The notes under the pieces: generated by a model
Told to the model about the DNA's origin: nothing
Seen by the model: only the letters and a program-made list of their open reading frames with translations
Database searches by the model: none
Origin: Agrypnia vestita
Taxonomy: Eukaryota; Arthropoda; Insecta; Trichoptera; Phryganeidae
DNA length: 64,000 nt
Direction: 5' to 3'
Assembly (NCBI GenBank): GCA_016648135.1
Contig: JADDOH010005024.1
Coordinates: 1 to 64,000, forward strand
In this document: positions 1 through 11,131 of the stretch, piece after piece
Position numbering within the stretch: the first letter of the stretch is position 1
Layout of the letters: each line of letters starts with the position of its first letter
Position numbers and translations under genes: made by a program

Positions 1-156
1 TACCGCGGATTCTAGACGCAACAATTCTAATTCTAATTCCAACGGCAAATGCTTCGGCCAATCAGGCGCAAGATACGGGAATGCGTCCGTGCGGCCTTCC
101 GTACGTCACAGCGACGGTCATTCTGTCGATGGTCGCTGTAGACATTACGTTAAACG
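1..156 (+). CDS. Possible partial exon at the window edge, unidentified
   Basis: The first 156 bases are richer in G+C than the sequence that follows. The frame beginning at base 2 stays open for 51 codons and then meets a consensus 5' splice site (ACG|GTGAGT, intron beginning at 157). The predicted peptide is low in complexity at its start (repeated Asn-Ser) and matches no family I know. A reading frame of this length can stay open by chance at this base composition, and part of the opposite strand is also open, so this is only a candidate. If real, it continues to the left of the window and its next exon would lie to the right. Confidence 0.2.
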
Positions 157-499
157 GTGAGTTCCATGTTGACTTTTTAGGTTTGCTGAACACATTTATC
201 CACACTTCACAAACGCGACCACACACGCTGAACAATACGAAGGAATTCTTCTTATTTTAGCTTATTACTGCAGTGGTCATACCATAAGTATGCGGGAGAG
301 AGTGTGCCTCTCGAATAGGGCTATTTTCCCATCGAAATGCCCATGAGAGGCGCAGCAACAACTAAGTTAGAATGGCGAGGGGATCCTCGATCACGAGACC
401 CGGCTACAACAACAACAACATGCCACTGCAGCAATAAGCTACTCCCATCACATATTCATTAAATAAAATTACCATATTCCTAAATTAAACTTAATTATT

Positions 500-1060
500 A
501 TTTGATGAATCTTCTTCTTCAATGGCTCTACAGCTCATATCAAGCCTTTGCTTCCATCAACTCGCCACCAACTCTTCATGTCTCCCTCTTTGGTACGTAC
601 TCCAGGCTGCCACCCGCAGTATTTGGTCCGCATCCCTTCTAACCTCGTTTTCCCATCACATCCTAGATCTGCCGACTCTTCTTTTTCTTCTTCTTCCTCC
701 CGGATGTCCCTCGAGGATCCTCCTAGGCATCCACGACGATGGTATTCTTTGCACATGCTCCGCCCACCTCAGCCTACTCAGTCGAGCGTGTACAGAGTGG
801 GAGCCTTAAAAATGTTAGGCAGCTCAACATTGTATGATATTCTCCACGTTTCGCCATCTTTTACAGGTCCCAGTATTTTGTAAACCACTCTTCTCTTAAA
901 TATGTCCAGCATATTCGCAGATTTTGCTGTCATTGTCCATGCTTCGAATTCCTCTATTTACTGTCACTACTATTCTTATGATAGTTTTGTAGAGAGTGAT
1001 CTTTGTTTGAATATTTCTTGATTTGAGGACTGGGAGGAGATTCTTCTCTTCGCCTTATTG
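500..1060 (-). pseudogene. LINE reverse transcriptase C-terminal tail, decayed
   Basis: Read on the minus strand, this encodes successive motifs of the C-terminal region of insect non-LTR retrotransposon ORF2 proteins. In order these are NLLPVLKSRNIQTKITLYKT, a segment around MTAKSANMLDIFKRR, VVYKILGPVKDGETW, LSRLRWAEHVQRIPSSW, an Arg-rich GRRRKRR linker, and a final WENEVRRDADQILRVAAWS. The pieces lie in more than one frame and contain stop codons, so the protein cannot be made. The polymerase core is missing, as expected of a 5'-truncated LINE copy. The order of motifs makes the family assignment firm, but the exact clade (RTE-, CR1- or Jockey-like) is not resolved here. Confidence 0.75.
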
Positions 1061-1080
1061 TATTTTCTTTGGTTATATAA

Positions 1081-1150
1081 AATGTTATATAGCTCGTTAT
1101 TGTATGTTTCTCCGTCTTTCATGGGTCCCAGGATTTAGGGTAGATTTTGT
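1081..1150 (-). pseudogene. Short second LINE ORF2 fragment
   Basis: The minus strand encodes LGPMKDGETYNNELYN, a divergent repeat of the LGPVKDGETW block found in the neighbouring LINE tail. It is either a second truncated copy or a rearranged piece of the same one. Confidence 0.5.
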
Positions 1151-1617
1151 TTTGTATTAATATTCTAACAATTCGGACATTCAAACCTTTCGAGACAAAA
1201 ATAAAATCTAAACCCAAATTGCACACGTGACCCAAGCCTACCCACATTATTCATGTCAATCAATTGCAGATCTGAATTTATTTTCCAGTCATCCGAGAAC
1301 GGAAGCCCGCTCCCTCCTGCCTCCATGGAAATTAGTGGTGACGCAAACCCGGCGTACATTTTTAATTGAGATTACACAATCAAATTGACAATGTCATTTT
1401 CCTCCCTTTCAGGTTTAACTTAAAGGAACAGGCAGCGCGTGCACCTGGATGAGATGTGTCTTAGAGATTCATCTCGAAATCGCGTAATACGGTAATAATA
1501 TGAAGAGAGATAAGACGTTTTTATTAGTACAAAACATCAGAATTAATGAAAAGTTATTTATTTTCACATAACATATTTTAATTTCGTATTTTTCGATTGA
1601 TTTATTAACCAAATGAG

Positions 1618-1648
1618 CGTAGTTTATCAATCAGATTGATAAACTACG
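1618..1648. repeat. Perfect 15-bp hairpin with one-base loop
   Basis: Two 15-base arms (CGTAGTTTATCAATC and its reverse complement) are separated by a single A. The rest of 1151-1689 shows nothing I can identify. Confidence 0.6.
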
Positions 1649-1689
1649 TCGGTAAAGGTGCAAGCGAGCAAATTCAGTTTCCTTAGAAA

Positions 1690-2048
1690 GTATTAAACCG
1701 ATTAGAAGCCTTCGAAATGTGGACCTACAGACGCGCCCTAGGAATTTCCTGAAGAGACCACATCACGAATGAAGAGGTTCTCAACAGGATCAATGAAACC
1801 AGACACATAATGAATACCATCTCCAAAAGGGGTGCAAAATGGATGGGGCATATTTTACGCCATGAAAATCTGCTCAAAACTATACTGGAGGGAAAGATTG
1901 CCAGAGGGCGCCCTCGCCGTGAATATCTTGAGCAAGTGTGCCAAGATATGAATTGTGCCTCCTAGACAGAGCTGAAGAGGATCGCCGGAGACCGAGTGGA
2001 ATGGAGAAAGAGAAACCAATCCCATGGATTGAAACCCAGGAAGAAAGG
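1690..2048 (+). pseudogene. LINE reverse transcriptase C-terminal tail with two nonsense codons
   Basis: One continuous plus-strand frame encodes the tail of a non-LTR retrotransposon ORF2. It reads from VLNRLEAFEMWTYRRALGIS through GAKWMGHILRHENLLKT, then ILEGKIARGRPRREY, and ends at ELKRIAGDRVEWRKR. It is interrupted only by TGA at 1750-1752 (where the family normally has Trp) and TAG at 1963-1965. The GHILRH and GRPRR blocks and the closing Asp-Arg-x-Glu-Trp-Arg motif are hallmarks of this protein end. Because the frame is otherwise intact, this copy is younger than the one at 0.5-1.1 kb. The polymerase domain is absent. Confidence 0.8.
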
Positions 2049-2059
2049 AAGAAAGTATA

Positions 2060-3003
2060 TCAGACTCCTGACTACTCAGGATTTGATTATCGGAGCGAAC
2101 TTACAAAAAAAGTAAGTGTAAAATGTATTTGATAACCCTAAAACACGTGCGTAATTTTCGCATATATTTTTGTATTTTTATTATCCGGAATTTCTTTCAC
2201 CATCCATCCCGGATAACCGGAGTCTACTTTCCTTAATTTTTTTGAATGCATATTATATAATAATCGCCGGCGTGCAATTTCTTCAAAGCAAATCAAATCA
2301 AAGCAAAAAAAAAAAAATTTTTATCATATTATTCATATGATTTTAATATTGGTAACTAGTATTGGTAATACTCTGTGCGATTAATATTAAAGTTTTCTTT
2401 ATTTTCCAAATATATATTTACGTTTTCGTGCTTCAATGTACTGACTGTACGTGCCTTGTACATGTATAGGTTTCTAGAATACTTTGCTGTGCTGAAAATA
2501 CCCAGTTGTGTTTATTCATTGAAAATGATCTGTTTCTAAATCTCGCTTGCGTAAAGTAAACTATATTTGCGCACTTAGGAGCTTTGTAATCTCGCCTAAG
2601 AAGATAAATAAATATGAAAGAAGCGGAAGATGTGTGTTAAGAGCACGTAGAGTCTCTCGCCCCGAGAGAAACTCTAACAGTTTAGTGCACAGTCATTCCG
2701 CATCATTTATTTAAGAGTTTATTGTATTTATACTAATAGAAAATTAAACATAATATTTGTAGATGGTTATGAAAAAATACTAGTTTTTAAAAACTCAATT
2801 TATTAATTAAACCCACGAAACTGGAACAGAAAAATAATTTAAATATTTAAATTGAAATCCTTACACAATTAACAATATATTTTTGATGTTTATAGCGTTC
2901 ATATTGTGAATGGACATAATTATAAGTTTAAAAAAAACTTACAAGATTCGTATGAAACACATTAAAACCCACACCAATGCAGTTTATAAAGTTGATTCTG
3001 AAA
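2060..3003. other. AT-rich stretch without recognised genes
   Basis: I see poly-A/T runs and one short GC-rich hairpin near 2650-2685 (CTCTCG paired with CGAGAG). No coding frame or transposon end is recognisable. Confidence 0.5.
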
Positions 3004-3004
3004 T

Positions 3005-3182
3005 TCTTTTTTTTTTTAAATAGAGATGCGACCACGAAATACGTGTCGCATCAATATTTTTACTATTTTCAAAATAAGCTTGGGCTATGAAAATAGGACT
3101 AACTTACTCGTCTGGAGTGAGGTTCAAACCCGCGACCTTTCGATCACGAGGCGAGAGACCTTATCACAAGACTAACAGCATA
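3005..3182 (-). repeat. tRNA-derived SINE, family 1, head type A
   Basis: Reverse-oriented SINE. The tail is the T run at 3005-3018. The body contains the diagnostic block GAATACGTGTCGCATC-like sequence, then TGAAAATAGGACTAACTT. The head contains a degraded B box (GGTTTGAACCTCACTCC on the minus strand). The A-box end is decayed. It belongs to the same family as the copies at 4870, 8054, 32252 and 59722. Confidence 0.75.
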
Positions 3183-3339
3183 CTTGATTATTATTATTTA
3201 TCATCTTCTCTCCATATCTTTTCTTCCTTTTATGAATTTTGATAATTATAATAATTAGAAAAGTTTTCTCCTTCCTTTTTATTTGTCCGTCAACGATTGA
3301 TGCACCTTTTAGAAAGAAAATTATGACCTATGTTTTTGT

Positions 3340-3650
3340 AAACTTTAAAAAAAAATTACGTTATAACATTAAAAATGTCGAAGGAAATATGTTAAGTTAT
3401 TATTTTTTTTAATGTTCCTAACTCCTAACGTCTGAAGGCTTTTAAAAGTGTTGAAAGAAGAGGTAAAAAGACTTTTTAATACAGTTTTGGACATTTTATT
3501 ATAAAAACGGAAACTTTGTGAAAAAAATAGCTTATGGAAGTATAATTTGAGCGGTAAAACTTGGGTTCTCCTGAGGTCCCTGATACATAAATCAGTGTCG
3601 AAAAAGAAAAAGGAAATTTTACCTTTGGTTAGCTAATTTTTATATCCATT
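3340..3650. repeat. Dispersed repeat, copy 1 (related to 6815-7110)
   Basis: The block ending CTGATACATAAATCA, followed by TCGAAAAAG, recurs at about 7040-7090, with a similar A/T-rich lead-in. I cannot assign it to a class. Confidence 0.4.
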
Positions 3651-4196
3651 CTCTTGAAGCTTCGGTCATACAATTTATCGCCGGTTAGATAAAAGTAGAG
3701 TTTTTAATTATGTTCATAAGGTAAATTTTTCAGAAAAATTCATTTTCCATAACATTAAAATTTATTTAATAATATATCAATGTGCCAACTTCAATCGCGG
3801 TGTGAAATGCTTTAACTTGGCTTAATAGAAATATATTTTTTTTAAATATTATTAATATTTTAAAAAAGAATATATTTCTATTAAGAAAACTAATAAAATT
3901 TAAAACAATTTTAATTGAAATAACAAGTGATATTATATGAAATAAATGAGATTTAACAAAAATTTTAAACTTCTTTCAATTAATTGATAGATTGATTCCA
4001 TGTTATAATAATAAACAAAGATAATTTCAGTACTGCATACCAACACTCAATCCATTTTATATTAAATAGTTAGGCATTTTCATTCTGCAAGTAAAGCGAT
4101 GGAAAAAATTAGAATGTTTTCTCGAAAGCATGGTTCATTGAAAAAAAGCGATTTGATTTCAAGTACATTAAATATACTTGTCATTATTATTATTAT

Positions 4197-4386
4197 TTAA
4201 AAAAAAAAATAGATATGCGAACACGGAATACATGTCGCATCAATATTTTTACTATTTGCAAAATAAGCTAAACGCTTGTGCTATGAAGATAGGACTAGCT
4301 TGCTGGTGTCATGGAATGGGGCTCGAATCACCAATCATTGGATCACTAGATGAGCATCATGACAAGTGTACCAACAAGCTACTCAA
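4197..4386 (-). repeat. tRNA-derived SINE, family 1, head type B
   Basis: Reverse-oriented copy with an A/T-rich tail at 4197-4212 and the family-1 body. Its tRNA-like head is of the second kind: it ends CATTCCATGACACC on the minus strand rather than CTCACTCCAGAC. It ends at the conserved GAGTAGCTTGTTGG 5' terminus. A family-2 SINE follows in the opposite orientation after about 20 bases. Confidence 0.75.
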
Positions 4387-4407
4387 ATTGTACAGATTTT
4401 ATCTGAA

Positions 4408-4585
4408 AAGGCGGCCCTCATAGTCCAGTGAGCAAGACACTAGCTTCTCATACCGAGGGTACGGAGTTCGAATCCCGGTGAGGCCACAGTAAAAATAAGT
4501 GAATTTCTCAAGCTTGGGTGTTTTTTTGACGTACTTCGCTTCTGTAATTGGGCCTCATGGCCTGTTAAAGCGTTTAAATTTTTAA
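4408..4585 (+). repeat. tRNA-derived SINE, family 2
   Basis: The head starts GGCGGCCCTCATAGTCC and carries a textbook pol III B box, GAGTTCGAATCCC, about 50 bases downstream. The body runs through CTCAAGCTTGGGTG and TGACGTACTTCGCTTC to a terminal GGGCCTCATGGCCTG. A second copy is at 10082-10245 and a 3' fragment at 27460-27548. The 3' GGCCTCATGGCC block echoes the GGCCCTC start of the head. Confidence 0.75.
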
Positions 4586-4869
4586 AAAATCGAATAAAAA
4601 TCTGCATCATAATTTTAAAAATATTTTTATTTATATATCTTAAGAATATAACAGAAAAAAAACAGTTTTATATTGTGAATATTTTATTTTTGAGCAATTT
4701 TATTACTTTGTACTTTGTTTTAAGTGCAGCTCAACTTGTATCACTAATAATTAACACTATGGATTTCTAAGTTGAAAGAAACAAATGTCGTAACTTAAGC
4801 CAATGGATAAGGATAGGCTTAAATGAACTCCATGCATGTTAATGTGTGTTTAATGAAGTTTAGTGAAGT

Positions 4870-5062
4870 GAGTAGCTTGTTGGTCTTGTGGTTAGGACAC
4901 TGGCCTCGTGATCCAAAGGTTGCGGGTTCGATCCTCACTCCAGACTAGCAAGTTAGTCCTATTTTCATAGTACAAGCGCTTAGCTTAGTTTGAAAATAGT
5001 AAGAATATTGATGTGACACGTATTCCGTGTTCACATCTCTATTTTAAAAAAAAAAAAAAAAA
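4870..5062 (+). repeat. tRNA-derived SINE, family 1, head type A, near complete
   Basis: This is the cleanest family-1 copy. It begins GAGTAGCTTGTTGGTC (A box region), carries GGGTTCGATCCTCACTCC (B box), has the shared body with TTAGTCCTATTTTCATAG and GAATATTGATGTGACACG, and ends in a 17-base A run at 5046-5062. The tail shows it was copied from an RNA. Confidence 0.85.
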
Positions 5063-5429
5063 GTTATAAAAAGTTTCCTGCTTTGTGAATAATATAATAC
5101 TTTTCACAATAAGCCGCGATCATAGCGCATGGAAGTTTTTCCCCCGTCGCGGTATAGGGGATAATGGTTAAACCTTAGATCGCAACCAACTTTGTGTCTC
5201 TCTCACAAACTTTTAACGCGAAGTGTATTGCGGAGGATGGACAAATCTATGAATTGTGAGAGATCTAGACCAGATTTCAAGAATGGATTCAATTGGATTA
5301 GTATGTGTGTGAGAAATCAAACACTTGAAATTAATAAAAGTTTTGATGCATCACCAAAGTCACCATTTAAAATTTTCATTATAAGATTAAATTATTTTTA
5401 ATTGATGAAAATAGTACTAACAGTTTAGG

Positions 5430-5935
5430 TACCCTAAGGAATCTAAATTCTTTATCTGATATAAAAAATCCGGAGTTTTTAGAATAAGTCAGCACAATAA
5501 TAATGTTGGTAATTTTTCCCCACCAAAAGAATTTTTCGTAAATAATTATAATATAGGCTATGTTAAACCGGACATCAATGCTGATCGACACCCCGTTATT
5601 TTCAAAAAAGTCACCCCTTCTCAACTTTTCCCATTTTCTTGAATCATCTGAACCCCTAGAATACAAAATATCAATTCTTTATTTATAATTTTTTTTACTC
5701 ATGACTCTTTAAATTTGCAACGTTCATGTTGATCTGTAGCAATAATTGTTACCAATTTTATTTTGTATGCTTGTACGCCACTTGCACTGTACATAACTAA
5801 TTACTGCGCACGTATGCGCCTATTTCGTTGATGATCGCATTGATACTTTCAATATGTGAGTGTTGCTAGAGCAGACCAAACCTACTTGAATTGGAATAAT
5901 GGGTTGCATTTGAAATAAAAAAATGTATGATAGGT
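5430..5935 (+). pseudogene. LINE ORF2 tail and 3' UTR, strongly decayed
   Basis: The stretch at 5455-5700 aligns by eye with the better preserved LINE tail at 24750-24985 (shared elements: NPE(V/F), SQH-type segment, CCGGACATCAATGCTGA). The downstream 5720-5935 segment is repeated at 56220-56440; both include GCTAGAGCAGACC and end in GAAATAA. Stop codons occur throughout. This is a 5'-truncated LINE copy whose coding part is beyond use. Confidence 0.5.
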
Positions 5936-6814
5936 AATATGTATTTTTTGCCTAGTATTCCGTTTAAAATATTAAAAAAAAAAATGGCAAATGATCTCAT
6001 CCGAACGAAACACTTTCAGGTTAATTAAAAAATGACATGATTTACTTCATTAAAGTGATTTATTTCTCTGCATTTGTTACAGGAGTGTTTTCTTCATCTA
6101 AATTTAGTCATGTTGCCAGATTTGTCAGCTATTAAAGTTATGAGAATAAATAAATAATACTTATTATTAATTGTTACCTTTTCTTGAGAGATATAACCAC
6201 AATACTAGTATAAATTATTTTTGACATTTATAAGGATATTAAATGAATAAATATGTTTCTACTAACGATCCAAAACCACAACTTAATAAATAGACGCATA
6301 GATTTTTTTACTAATCCACAAAGTAACAAATTAGCAAAGAATTTTATTTCAAATATTTCTTAAAACATATAAAATAAAATGTTGGCCACTGGAATAGATT
6401 TTTAAATATCACGATATTTTCAGTACATTTATGTGGAGCAGATGTACCGAAATAATCGTCTTCAAAAATTGACAAAGATTTTTCCAAAAAGGGGAAAATC
6501 TTTAGATATATTTTACCTCGTAAAGTTTTGATTCTCCAATAAAAATACAGTAACTTTATATTAAGTTACGTGCTATCGTATTCGGAATGGTTTTGTTTTG
6601 ACCATTCGGGAGTGTGTAATCCAATAAGGCGTTAAGGCTCTACAACCGTCGGGGATTCCACAAAATAAAATATTATTAGAAAGCACGAGTGTCAAATTAT
6701 GTTGCAAATATACAATAAAATTTATTAAAATTTGCGTTAGAATTCCTCTCACAGATTTTTTTTTTTTAATTAACGTTCAAAAGTTATTTCAATTATAATA
6801 ATTTCGTTGTATTT
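5936..6814. other. AT-rich stretch without recognised genes
   Basis: No coding frame, tRNA head or terminal repeat could be supported here. Confidence 0.4.
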
Positions 6815-7110
6815 CCGTCCGTCCGTCTGTCCGTTCATCCGCTCGTTCATCCGTCGTAACTTCATGTAACATCCTTAACATCTTTATAGAATAAAATCTT
6901 TTTTTTCATGTAAAAGTAGCGTCATTTTTGACGGGTTACAGCGAGTTTTTTTATGGTATGATAATTATATATTTAGAAATATAACGTTGCGAAAGGCTTC
7001 TTCTAATAATTGCTTACGAAAGTGCATATCTCTCGTGAGATCTCTGATACATAAATCATATCGAAAAAGGAAAAATATTACTTTTGCTTACTAATTAAAC
7101 CCTGAATAGA
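6815..7110. repeat. Dispersed repeat, copy 2, with (TCCG)n-like start
   Basis: It begins with a TCCGTCCGTCTGTCCG microsatellite and proceeds to the CTGATACATAAATCA block shared with 3340-3650. A related TCTGTCTGTCC start recurs near 7545. Confidence 0.4.
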
Positions 7111-7113
7111 TCC

Positions 7114-7351
7114 TGAAACAAATTTTATTTAATAAATAATTATTATGTATTGAAAAATATTAACATGATTATATTTAAAAAAATTGTTAAAATACAACAT
7201 TTATATAAATATATTTTTTTAAATATTTGTTTTGAAACAAATTTTATTTAATAAATAATTATTATGTATTGAAAAATATTAACATGATTATATTTGAAAA
7301 ATTTGTTAAAATACAACATTTATATAAATATATTTTTTTAAATATTTGTTT
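7114..7351. repeat. Tandem duplication, two 119-bp units
   Basis: The segment starting TGAAACAAATTTTATTTAAT at 7114 recurs at 7233, giving a period of 119 bp. The copies differ at only a few positions (for example AAAAAAATTG versus GAAAAATTTG), so the duplication is recent. Confidence 0.85.
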
Positions 7352-7677
7352 TGGAAATAATTTTAACTTAAAATTATTCTGATACTCTCGAAACTAGTAT
7401 TTAGTAATATGAATCAAGTAGAAAATATTTTAAAAAATACAAAAAAGTCAAGTAGGGATAAGGTTTTTTTTTCTATTCATTTAATGATAATGAACAATCT
7501 CTAGAATGATTACGCCTAATCCCAATAATAATAATTTCCTTTTCTGTCTGTCCATAACTTCCTGTAACGTCCGTTACTTCTCTTATAAAATATTTTTTTT
7601 TATAAATAAATAAAGACTTATACTTTAGGAACCGACATGAAAAAGTATGTCATTTTTGAGGAGTTATAGCTGGTCCA

Positions 7678-8266
7678 TCTATACCAATATATAAAGAGGT
7701 AAAGTTTGTAAGTTTGGATGTAGGAGATAATCTCCAAAACTACTCATCCGATTTCAGATTTTTTTTCACTAATATTTAGAATAGATTTATCAGAGTAGAT
7801 ATAGGATATATATTAACCCGTTAAAATAAAAAGGCTTTTTGTGGTGAACTATTTTATAACTAAAGTCGACAAAAAATGGTCGAGCGATGCGTTTTTTACG
7901 AACGCTGCCTCAACGGTATTAAGAAATATTAAAATACTTTTTAAGAGAAGTTGTAGAATTTAAAAAGTTCTATAAAAAATCTGCGACAACCTGTATCTAT
8001 ATTTTAAGGTTAATACACAAATTGATAAAATATGACTAAAAGTTTTTTTAAAATAAAAATAGAGATGCGATCACGGAATACGAGTCACATCAATATTCTT
8101 ACTGTTTTCAAACTAAGCTAAACGCTTGTGCTATGGAAAAAGGACTAACTTACTGGTCTGGAGTGAGATTCGAACCCGCGACCTTAGGATCACGAGGCGA
8201 GAGTTCTAACCACAAGACCAACAAGCTACTCACTACAAGTGTTTCGTGACCGCCGCGCGCGGGCAC
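7678..8266 (+). mobile_element. Non-autonomous Helitron, family B, interrupted by a SINE
   Basis: The left end TCTATACC...AAAGAGGTAAAG matches the left end of the complete copy at 15808. The body shares GGTCGAGCGATGCGTTTTTT and AAAAAGTTCTATAAAAA with that copy. At about 8054 a reverse-oriented SINE is inserted, and after it (8233-8266) the sequence resumes with CGCGCGCGGGCACA, a degraded version of the Helitron 3' hairpin. There is no Rep/helicase coding sequence, so movement would have depended on a partner element. Confidence 0.65.
8054..8232 (-). repeat. tRNA-derived SINE, family 1, head type A, inside a Helitron
   Basis: Reverse-oriented copy with AAATAGAGATGCG-type tail junction, the TGAAAATAGGACTAACTT-like body and a head with B box GGGTTCGAATCTCACTCC on the minus strand. 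It ends at GAGTAGCTTGTTGG. It splits Helitron B. Confidence 0.8.
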
Positions 8267-9057
8267 AAATATGTTTTGTTAATGTTTGTCCTGTGATTTT
8301 GTACATATTTTTGTAAAATTCTGTTTTTGAATTAGCCGTATACCTGTGAAAAATCACGGGAAATAATAATAATTAATAACGACATTTGCGTGACCGCGTA
8401 ACATAAGCCGTGCGCTGATTGCGCGGCACGCCCTTATTATCTAAACTTGTCATTCCAGTAAGTTACGGATAGACAACGAAATTTTTGTATTAAGATTATC
8501 CGGGGTTGAAATCGTCTGATTATCATGGATAATCGGCTCTACTGCACTTATTAAATTCAGTTTTACTATCCATATAACTTTATTAGATCATGAAATTTAC
8601 CTAGTATTGCTAATTACCAAGTAGTATCACCCTTAATTCCTTAAAATTAAGCAAGTACCCCCTCTGCATACCCTTAGACTGAAGAGAAAATTTTCCGGTT
8701 AAACATCTCAAGGAAGTTGTGAGGTTTGCTAAGTTGGCTGATTGTTTATTTAAAAGAAAACGTTTCTCGATTCGCTTCGCGCGTTCGTCAGAGCCCAACG
8801 CTGTCGAAAATATATAGCGGTTTTACTTTTTAAACCTCCATTCATACAAATAAGCTTCGCTCGGGTTGTTTGCGATTTAAGGGTGGTTTGTAGCTAATAG
8901 GGGAAAGTTTAAACGGTCCTGGTCCTGCGGCAGCGGGGAGGGGAGGGCGGGGGCGAGAAGAGTCTCGAGAGATATGGATGTACTACTTTGTAGGGATGTG
9001 AAACTCCGGTTCAAAAATCTATCGATATTGTTTCCGATAGTTCCAAATAAAATATCT

Positions 9058-9300
9058 ATTTATTTATCAATCAACGCCCTAGTGGGTTTTTACAGTACAA
9101 GAAAAGGATTTTTATATATCTGACATAAAACACATTTTACGGTAAATAATTAAAAAACAATAATATAAACAAGACATATTTAAGATAAATTAACAACAGA
9201 AATTAACAATAGAAATGAACAATATATATAAACGATGATTAGTACACAAATAAACAGTAATAATTATAAACCTTTAACAAATTAATAATAGAGTAAAATA
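9058..9300 (-). repeat. LINE 3' end with (AAAT)n-type tail
   Basis: On the minus strand the sequence TGTAAAAACCCACTAGGGCG is followed by a short (AAAT)n tail. The same end occurs at 21725, where AACCCCATAAGGGCG precedes a longer (AAAT)n run. The AT-rich sequence to the right is presumably the 3' UTR. Confidence 0.45.
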
Positions 9301-9424
9301 AAAATAATTAAACCAATTTATCAGATAAATAAGATAAGAAGATAAAATAAACCAAAAAAATAAATATAAAAGTAATATTTCGAAATTTTCGTGATTAACT
9401 TTTTGGAATTTCATTGTAAATAAC

Positions 9425-9605
9425 TATGAATAAAACACAACGTTGTTTACTTCACACAATGACACCTTAATTAAACAAATTAATTAAAACGTAATATACT
9501 ATGTATATTACTGAAGATGATACAGTAAGCATCGAAAACGTTTTAATTAATTTGTTTAATTAAAGTGTCATTGTGTGAAGTAAACAACGTTGTGTTTTAT
9601 TCATA
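9425..9605. mobile_element. Palindromic 181-bp element with hammerhead-like motif
   Basis: The ends TATGAATAAAACACAACGTT and its reverse complement form arms of about 67 bp each. The interior (9511-9540) reads CTGAAGA, a stem GATAC/GCATC, then GAAAA. The same right half terminates the Penelope-like element at 22599-23230. It is therefore best read as an inverted pair of Penelope-like terminal repeats, or a MITE-like derivative. Confidence 0.65.
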
Positions 9606-10081
9606 AATATAAAAGATAAAATCAAAACATATTTAAAAGAGAAATGAACAATAATTAGGATACTTTAAAGTAAATAAATACATTTAATTCATGGGGCACA
9701 AAACATAAAAAAATGCTCCTACAACGAAAAATGTCTACGAATTCCGAAAATTTGTTTCCAAGGCGATGCATGCGTGTTAACGGTGAATTTAATGCATGGT
9801 ATTACTGTGGGTCCCTACAAAGAATACTTCATGCTGTCTCGTTTGTCTCGGTAAATTATACGAGACCATCTGACATATCGCCAATAATATTGTACACAGT
9901 CATCGAAAATATGGCCAAATATAAATAAGTACGATATGATGTATTCCCTTTTCAATTATGAACAATCACTACCAAATCACCAATCGTTTAAAATTTGTGT
10001 GGGTATCATTTTGTGTCTATATTGTCAAGGGATCATGGCTATTGTAGGCAAATGAAATACTTAAAATCAATAAATTAAGTA
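9606..10081. other. AT-rich stretch without recognised genes
   Basis: A 71-codon open frame at 9713-9928 shows no recognisable domain, splice signals or codon pattern, and I treat it as chance. Confidence 0.4.
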
Positions 10082-10245
10082 ACGGCCCTCGTGGCCCGGT
10101 GGGCATATGACACTGGTTTCCCGTACCGAGGGTTCCGGATTCAAATCCCGGCGAGGTCACAATACATCTATGTGATCAACTCAAGCCTGGAGTATTTTTG
10201 TGACGTGTTTCGCTTGGCCCCACGGCCTGTTGTAGCTTGAAAAAA
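10082..10245 (+). repeat. tRNA-derived SINE, family 2
   Basis: Head GGCCCTCGTGGCCCGGTGGG, B-box region GGATTCAAATCCCGGCGAGG, then CTCAAGCCTGGAG, TGACGTGTTTCGCTTG and the terminal CCCCACGGCCTG, followed by an A run. It matches the copy at 4408 along its whole length. Confidence 0.75.
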
Positions 10246-10802
10246 AAATTGGCCATTATACTGCCGAGATAAAAGTTTTATTAATTATCTAATATCACTG
10301 GACACGAATTTAATCGGAGCACCGTTCTATAATTCAATTTCGTAATTTGCACTAATTGTCACTCCTGAATAATTCTCAAATACATAGTAAATAAATACAA
10401 TTTTATATTTCACTTCGTTCTTGTCTATCGCTTGTTTATGGTATCGTTTCGTTTTGCTAGTCAAAACAGCAACACGCACTGTTCGCGCAGCATGCCTGTC
10501 ATCTTTTTATACAGATAATGTCATTTCGCGATGTTTCCGGAATCTAGTAAATTTTCCCAGACCTTTGTAGTAATTTCCAATTAACTGTAAAAAAAAATTG
10601 CAATTATTTCTGTTTATACCATCAAATTCTACTCCTTTTTGTATAATTATTCATTAAGACACTGCGTAAAACATGGGTATATAATTATAAAACTTAATGA
10701 TTAATATTTTCAAAAATATTTGTAGTGTTTGTTTTTCAGTGTGTGATGGTGATTTCCAACAAAACACCTTTGTCATTCACAGTAGAATACAACAATATGA
10801 AA

Positions 10803-11131
10803 GGTGGCTCACCGTGTACGCCGGGTTTAAATTTCCTTTCATATTTTTAAAATTTAAGTTGGTAACTTTTATGTTTTACATTTCTCATCTGCTGTTAACG
10901 AGGTTATTAAAAATGGGTTTATTAAAAACGAACCTTTCGAACAATCTCCGCAAAACTTTCGCCAAATTTGTAATGTGTTTTAACAATAACACAATATATT
11001 GTTCTTTTATATAGTGGTCCATTTTTAATAACCTCAATAACAGCAGATGAGAAATGTCAAACGTTAGAGTTGCCAACTTAATTTTTTTTAAATGGAAGGA
11101 AATTTAAATCCGGCGTGCCCGATGGGCCACT
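10803..11131. mobile_element. Palindromic MITE with ~110-bp arms
   Basis: The left arm begins GGTGGCTCACCG...CGCCGG and the right arm ends CCGGCGTGCCCGATGGGCCAC. Between them the arms pair through TCTCATCTGCTGTTA and TAACAGCAGATGAGA and on to the central loop. Open frames of 63-105 codons on both strands are by-products of the symmetry. I do not recognise the superfamily from the ends. Confidence 0.7.
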
